From Rhizobium sp. BG4 (GTDB lineage: Bacteria; Pseudomonadota; Alphaproteobacteria; Rhizobiales; Rhizobiaceae), in the NCBI RefSeq assembly GCF_016864575.1, contig NZ_CP044126.1:186001-250000 (forward strand): 64,000 nucleotides of DNA. Direction: 5' to 3'. Below the pieces are notes generated by a model. It searched no databases. It saw only the letters and a list, made by a program, of their open reading frames with translations, and was not told the origin of the DNA. This document shows, one piece after another, positions 60,367 to 64,000 of the stretch. The position numbers were made by a program, and so were the translations under genes. Positions within the stretch are counted from its first letter, which is position 1. Each line of letters opens with the position of its first letter.

Positions 60367-61989
60367 TTAGCTCCGTAGACCCGGCGCTTCCTGGCCGGTG
60401 CGCTCGACATATTCCGTATAGCCGCCGCCATACTGGTGGATGCCGTCAGGGGTCAGTTCCAGGACGCGGTTGGAAAGCGCTGCGAGGAAGTGGCGGTCGT
60501 GCGAGACGAAGAGCATGGTGCCTTCGTAATCGGCGAGCGCCTTGATCAGCATTTCCTTGGTGTCGAGGTCGAGGTGGTTGGTCGGTTCGTCGAGGACGAG
60601 CAGGTTCGGCGGGTCGAACAGCATCTTGGCCATGACCAGGCGGGCCTTTTCGCCGCCGGAGAGAACGCGGCACTTCTTCTCGACGTCGTCACCCGAGAAG
60701 CCGAAGCAGCCGGCCAGCGCGCGAAGCGGTGCCTGGCCGGCGAGCGGGAAGGAATCCTCCAGCCATTCGAGGACGGTGCGCTCGCCATCGAGCAGGTCCA
60801 TGGCGTGCTGGGCGAAATAGCCCATCTTGACGCTGGCGCCGAGCGCGACGCTGCCCTGATCGGGGTCAGTCGAACCGGCAACGAGCTTCAGGAGCGTCGA
60901 CTTGCCGGCGCCGTTGACGCCCATGATGCACCAGCGTTCCTTGCGGCGGACCATGAAATCCAGGCCTTCGTAGATGCTGCGGCTGCCGTATTTCTTATGG
61001 ACGTTCTTGATGTTGATGACGTCTTCGCCCGAGCGCGGAGCCGGCAGGAATTCGAAGGCGACCGTCTGGCGGCGGCGCGGCGGCTCGACGCGTTCGATCT
61101 TGTCGAGCTTCTTGACGCGGCTCTGTACCTGCGCGGCATGCGAGGCGCGGGCCTTGAAGCGCTCGATGAACTTGATTTCCTTGGCAAGCATCGCCTGCTG
61201 GCGCTCGAACTGCGCCTGCTGCTGCTTCTCGTTCTGCGCCCGCTGGTTTTCGTAGAAGGCGTAGTCGCCCGAGTAGCTGTTGAGCGAACCGGCGTCGATC
61301 TCGATGATCTTGGTGACGATGCGGTTGAGGAATTCGCGGTCGTGCGAGGTCATCAGCAGCGCGCCGTCGAAATTCTTCAGGAAATCTTCGAGCCAGATCA
61401 GGCTTTCGAGGTCGAGATGGTTCGACGGTTCGTCGAGCAGCATCACGTCGGGACGCATCAGCAGGATGCGGGCGAGCGCCACGCGCATCTTCCAGCCGCC
61501 GGACAATTTGCCGACATCGCCGTCCATCATTTCCTGCGTGAAGCTCAGACCGTCGAGCACTTCGCGGGCGCGGCCTTCCAGCGCGTAACCGTCGAGCTCT
61601 TCGTAGCGGGCCTGCACTTCGCCGTAGCGCTCGATGATCGCGTCCATCTCGTCCATGCGGTCGGGGTCAGACATGGCGGCTTCGAGATCGCGCAGTTCGG
61701 CGGCGACTTCGCTGACGGGGCCGGCGCCTTCCATGACTTCCGCAACGGCGCTGCGGCCGGACATCTCGCCGACATCCTGGTTGAAATAGCCGACGGTCAT
61801 GCCCTTCTCGACGGAGATCTGACCTTCATCCGGCGTCTCGTCGCCGGTGATCATGCGGAACAGCGTCGTCTTGCCGGCGCCGTTCGGTCCGACGAGGCCG
61901 ATCTTCTCGCCCTTGTTGAGCGCGGCGGATGCCTCGAGATAGAGAATGCGGTGGCTGTTCTGCTTGCTGATATTTTCGATGCGGATCAT
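60367..61989 (-). CDS. ABC-F family ATPase (ribosome-associated, YbiT-like)
   Basis: 540 residues, two tandem nucleotide-binding domains and no membrane part. Walker A motifs are GPNGAGKTT (near 35) and GVNGAGKST (near 350); signatures LSGGWKMRVALAR and LSGGEKARLVMAK; Walker B LLDEPSNHLD and VLDEPTNHLD. The charged inter-domain linker (about 240-310, rich in Gln/Lys/Arg) is the P-site tRNA interaction motif of ABC-F proteins. They act in translation, not transport. The start is ATG 61987-61989 with only a weak ribosome site. Confidence 0.93.
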   Translation of the reverse strand: MIRIENISKQNSHRILYLEASAALNKGEKIGLVGPNGAGKTTLFRMITGDETPDEGQISVEKGMTVGYFNQDVGEMSGRSAVAEVMEGAGPVSEVAAELRDLEAAMSDPDRMDEMDAIIERYGEVQARYEELDGYALEGRAREVLDGLSFTQEMMDGDVGKLSGGWKMRVALARILLMRPDVMLLDEPSNHLDLESLIWLEDFLKNFDGALLMTSHDREFLNRIVTKIIEIDAGSLNSYSGDYAFYENQRAQNEKQQQAQFERQQAMLAKEIKFIERFKARASHAAQVQSRVKKLDKIERVEPPRRRQTVAFEFLPAPRSGEDVINIKNVHKKYGSRSIYEGLDFMVRRKERWCIMGVNGAGKSTLLKLVAGSTDPDQGSVALGASVKMGYFAQHAMDLLDGERTVLEWLEDSFPLAGQAPLRALAGCFGFSGDDVEKKCRVLSGGEKARLVMAKMLFDPPNLLVLDEPTNHLDLDTKEMLIKALADYEGTMLFVSHDRHFLAALSNRVLELTPDGIHQYGGGYTEYVERTGQEAPGLRS

Positions 61990-62013
61990 GGGAAAGCGGG
62001 TACCTGATAAGAA

Positions 62014-62042
62014 GCTGCGGCGCGCTTATCATGCGCCGCAGC
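62014..62042 (-). terminator. Terminator after the phosphate transporter gene
   Basis: 10-bp perfect stem (62014-62023 with 62033-62042), 9-base loop. Read on the minus strand it is followed by TTCTTATC. It separates the phosphate transporter from the ABC-F gene. Confidence 0.6.
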
Positions 62043-62072
62043 ATTTGTCGCGGTTTTCCTTCGTCAGGAGCC

Positions 62073-63674
62073 TTAGAAGACCTGGCGAAGGATGATGAAA
62101 AGCACGAAGGCGATGGCGATCGAAGCCGGCAGCGTCACCACCCAGGCCATCAGCATGTTGCGGACCGTCGACCATTGGAGCCCCGAGCCATTGGCGGCCA
62201 TGGTGCCCGCAACGCCTGACGATAGAACGTGCGTCGTCGAGACAGGCAGGCCAAAATGGTCGGCCGCGCCAATCGTCGCCATGGCGACGATTTCGGCGGC
62301 AGCACCCTGACCGTAGGTGAGATGCGTCTTGCCGATCTTCTCGCCGACGGTCACGACAATGCGCTTCCAACCAACCATGGTGCCTAGCCCAAGCGCCAGC
62401 GCCACGGCGACCTTCACCCAGAGCGGGATGAACTTCGTCGCGTTGTCGACGGCCTTGTGGTAGTTGGTGACAGCCTGCAGGTCCGTTGCGTCCATCGGCA
62501 GGAGCTTCTGCTTGTCGATCAGCTTCAGCGATTCACCGATGAGATAGATGTCGTTGCGCACATTGCCGACGAGATTGGTCGGAACCGCTTCCAGCGTCGG
62601 GAAGGCGGCGACTTCGGCGCTCGTCTGGTGGATATATTGCTGCAGGGCAGGCGTCGTCGCGTCCGTCCAGGTCTTTGTCTTCACCGCATTGCTGACCTCG
62701 GCCTTGTAGTCGGTCACGGTCACGCCCGGCTTTACATATTTGCCGAGCGCGGTTTCGACCTGGGCTGAGGCCTGCTTGTAGGCTTCTAGGTAGTTGACGT
62801 CAGGCGTGCGGTTCAGCGCGAAGGCCGTCGGAACCAGACCGATCAGGATGAGCATGATCAGGCCCATGCCCTTCTGGCCGTCGTTGGAGCCATGGGCGAA
62901 GCTGACGCCCGTGCAGGTGAAGATCAGGATTGCCCGGATCCAGAGCGGCGGTGGCTGGTTGCCTTTCGGCTCCTCATAGAGCTCCTTCTTGCGTACAAGG
63001 AACTTCATGACGAGGAGAAGCACGGCCGAGAGAGCGAAGCCGATCAGCGGAGAAATCAGCAGCGACAGGCCGATATTGGTTGCCTGCGACCAGTCGACAC
63101 CGCTGGTGGCGCTTCCCGCCGGGGCGAGAAACTGGTTGGCGAGGCCGACGCCGATGATCGAGCCGACGAGCGTGTGCGAGCTGGAGGAGGGCAGGCCGAG
63201 ATACCAGGTGCCGAGGTTCCAGAAGATCGCCGCGATCAACAGCGCGAAGACCATCGCAAGGCCCGATCCCGAGCCGACCTGCAGGATGAGCTCCACCGGC
63301 AGAAGTGCCAGAATGCCGAAGGCGACGGCGCCCGTCGATGTCAGCACGCCGAGGAAGTTGAAGAAGCCGGACCAGATGACGGCGAGCTCGGCGGGCATCG
63401 AGCGCGTGTAGATGACGGTGGCGACGGCGTTAGCCGTATCATGGAAGCCGTTGACGAACTCGAAGCCGAGCGCGATCAGCAGCGCAAGGCCAAGCAGGAT
63501 CCACGGAACCGCGGAGGCTTCGGTCAGATCGCGGCCGAGCGCATAGGCGACATATCCAAGGCCGCAAAGAAGAATGACGAGAAAGACCGGCACGAACCAC
63601 TTGCCTGCACTCGACGAATGCAGCGGGTGCTTACCGGACTCAGGCAACAGGTGATCGGGGGCAATATCAGCCAT
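62073..63674 (-). CDS. pit: PiT-family inorganic phosphate transporter
   Basis: 533 residues. Two PiT signatures: GFEFVNGFHDTANAVATVIYT in the first half and a related segment in the second (VSFAHGSNDGQKGMGLIML). Ten or more helices, with a hydrophilic loop of about 140 residues in the middle (about 300-430) that is larger than in compact bacterial Pit proteins. It imports phosphate, probably with metal ions, by proton symport. AAGGACAAGGAC precedes ATG 63672-63674. No phoU-like DUF47 gene is directly adjacent in the window. Confidence 0.94.
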   Translation of the reverse strand: MADIAPDHLLPESGKHPLHSSSAGKWFVPVFLVILLCGLGYVAYALGRDLTEASAVPWILLGLALLIALGFEFVNGFHDTANAVATVIYTRSMPAELAVIWSGFFNFLGVLTSTGAVAFGILALLPVELILQVGSGSGLAMVFALLIAAIFWNLGTWYLGLPSSSSHTLVGSIIGVGLANQFLAPAGSATSGVDWSQATNIGLSLLISPLIGFALSAVLLLVMKFLVRKKELYEEPKGNQPPPLWIRAILIFTCTGVSFAHGSNDGQKGMGLIMLILIGLVPTAFALNRTPDVNYLEAYKQASAQVETALGKYVKPGVTVTDYKAEVSNAVKTKTWTDATTPALQQYIHQTSAEVAAFPTLEAVPTNLVGNVRNDIYLIGESLKLIDKQKLLPMDATDLQAVTNYHKAVDNATKFIPLWVKVAVALALGLGTMVGWKRIVVTVGEKIGKTHLTYGQGAAAEIVAMATIGAADHFGLPVSTTHVLSSGVAGTMAANGSGLQWSTVRNMLMAWVVTLPASIAIAFVLFIILRQVF

Positions 63675-63837
63675 GTCCTTGTCCTTTCATGGAAAAGCAA
63701 CCAAAACTACGTCCGCCCCGTGAACCTTGCGTGACACAACTTTGCGGCATCTCCGGCGGCCTTCCTCGCGCGGCTCGCATTGTCACATTACTGTCGTCAA
63801 ACCCTGTTGATGTGGCGCCGATCAGAGGGACAGGACC

Positions 63838-64000
63838 ATGACTCAGGAAGAAATCGACCAGCTCCGCCGCATCAAGGATGAGATTGCAGACAGTTTCGAC
63901 GAGGAACTGGAAATGCAGATGGAGGAGGACCGGCTCGACGAGCTGGTCGCCGAAAACATGCCTGGCGGCCTTGAGGATGTGCTCGACCGCAAGACCTATT
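63838..64000 (+). CDS. Hypothetical acidic protein, N-terminal part (runs off the window)
   Basis: An open frame from ATG 63838 with GAGGGACAGG upstream reaches the right edge without a stop (54 codons). It begins MTQEEIDQLRRIKDEIADSF and continues with a run rich in Glu and Asp, predicted helical and soluble. It is divergent from the phosphate transporter gene across 163 bases. No family is recognisable from this part. Confidence 0.6.
   Translation, partial: MTQEEIDQLRRIKDEIADSFDEELEMQMEEDRLDELVAENMPGGLEDVLDRKTY

Noticed and set aside
60436..62007. 523-codon plus-strand frame opposite the ABC-F gene
   Set aside because: Antisense shadow of an intact two-domain ATPase.

Overview
The window is GC-rich, gene-dense DNA from an alphaproteobacterium of the Rhizobium/Agrobacterium group. 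The basis is family-level: abundant ABC solute-uptake operons, a RIME-type palindromic repeat at 57354-57467, PaoABC-like molybdenum hydroxylase genes, Tat-exported enzymes and GTG/TTG starts beside AGGAG-type ribosome sites. I saw no rRNA, tRNA, CRISPR array, insertion sequence or phage gene, and no gap over 300 bases without a gene. Whether this is chromosome or megaplasmid cannot be told.

Layout. 1-3.3 kb: end of an RND adaptor and a full AcrB-type pump. 3.3-6.2 kb: MYG1-family protein, small exported protein, and a split regulator pair (HTH-only protein opposite a stand-alone receiver). 6.2-12.3 kb: short-chain dehydrogenase opposite its XRE regulator, GyrI-like and RibD-C proteins, Na+/H+ antiporter, flavin amine oxidase. 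12.3-18.9 kb: apparent redox/electrophile module of two alpha/beta hydrolases (one exported with an Asp nucleophile), DipZ, an OmpR-type two-component system and Ohr. Phased GTATCC-like half-sites occur in the dipZ/hydrolase and ohr promoters. 19-24.9 kb: LuxR regulator opposite a polyamine-type ABC operon with a dehydrogenase. 24.9-31.8 kb: LacI regulator, a large palindrome, and a sugar ABC transporter with a dehydrogenase and FGGY pentulose kinase, which reads as a pentitol catabolic operon.

31.9-41.3 kb is the most striking part. UDP-glucose dehydrogenase, UDP-xylose synthase, a second nucleotide-sugar epimerase and a processive GT2 synthase form one minus-strand operon. It is bracketed by two Tat-exported GH10 (xylanase-family) enzymes and followed by a PAS-GGDEF-EAL protein. 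This looks like a pentose-containing extracellular polysaccharide system with its own tailoring glycosidases and a neighbouring c-di-GMP enzyme, comparable in enzyme content to the Sinorhizobium uxs/uxe arabinose-polysaccharide locus.

41.5-60.4 kb is catabolic: a three-subunit molybdenum hydroxylase with a strong terminator; an XRE-cupin regulator; an LLM flavin monooxygenase with flavin reductase, MFS and SSS transporters, aldehyde dehydrogenase and an ArgE-like deacetylase; then a GntR regulator, a Cys/Met-type PLP enzyme and a MalEFGK-type ABC transporter. The set could salvage organosulfur or N-acylated compounds, but the substrate is not shown. The window ends with an ABC-F ATPase, a PiT phosphate transporter and a truncated acidic open frame.
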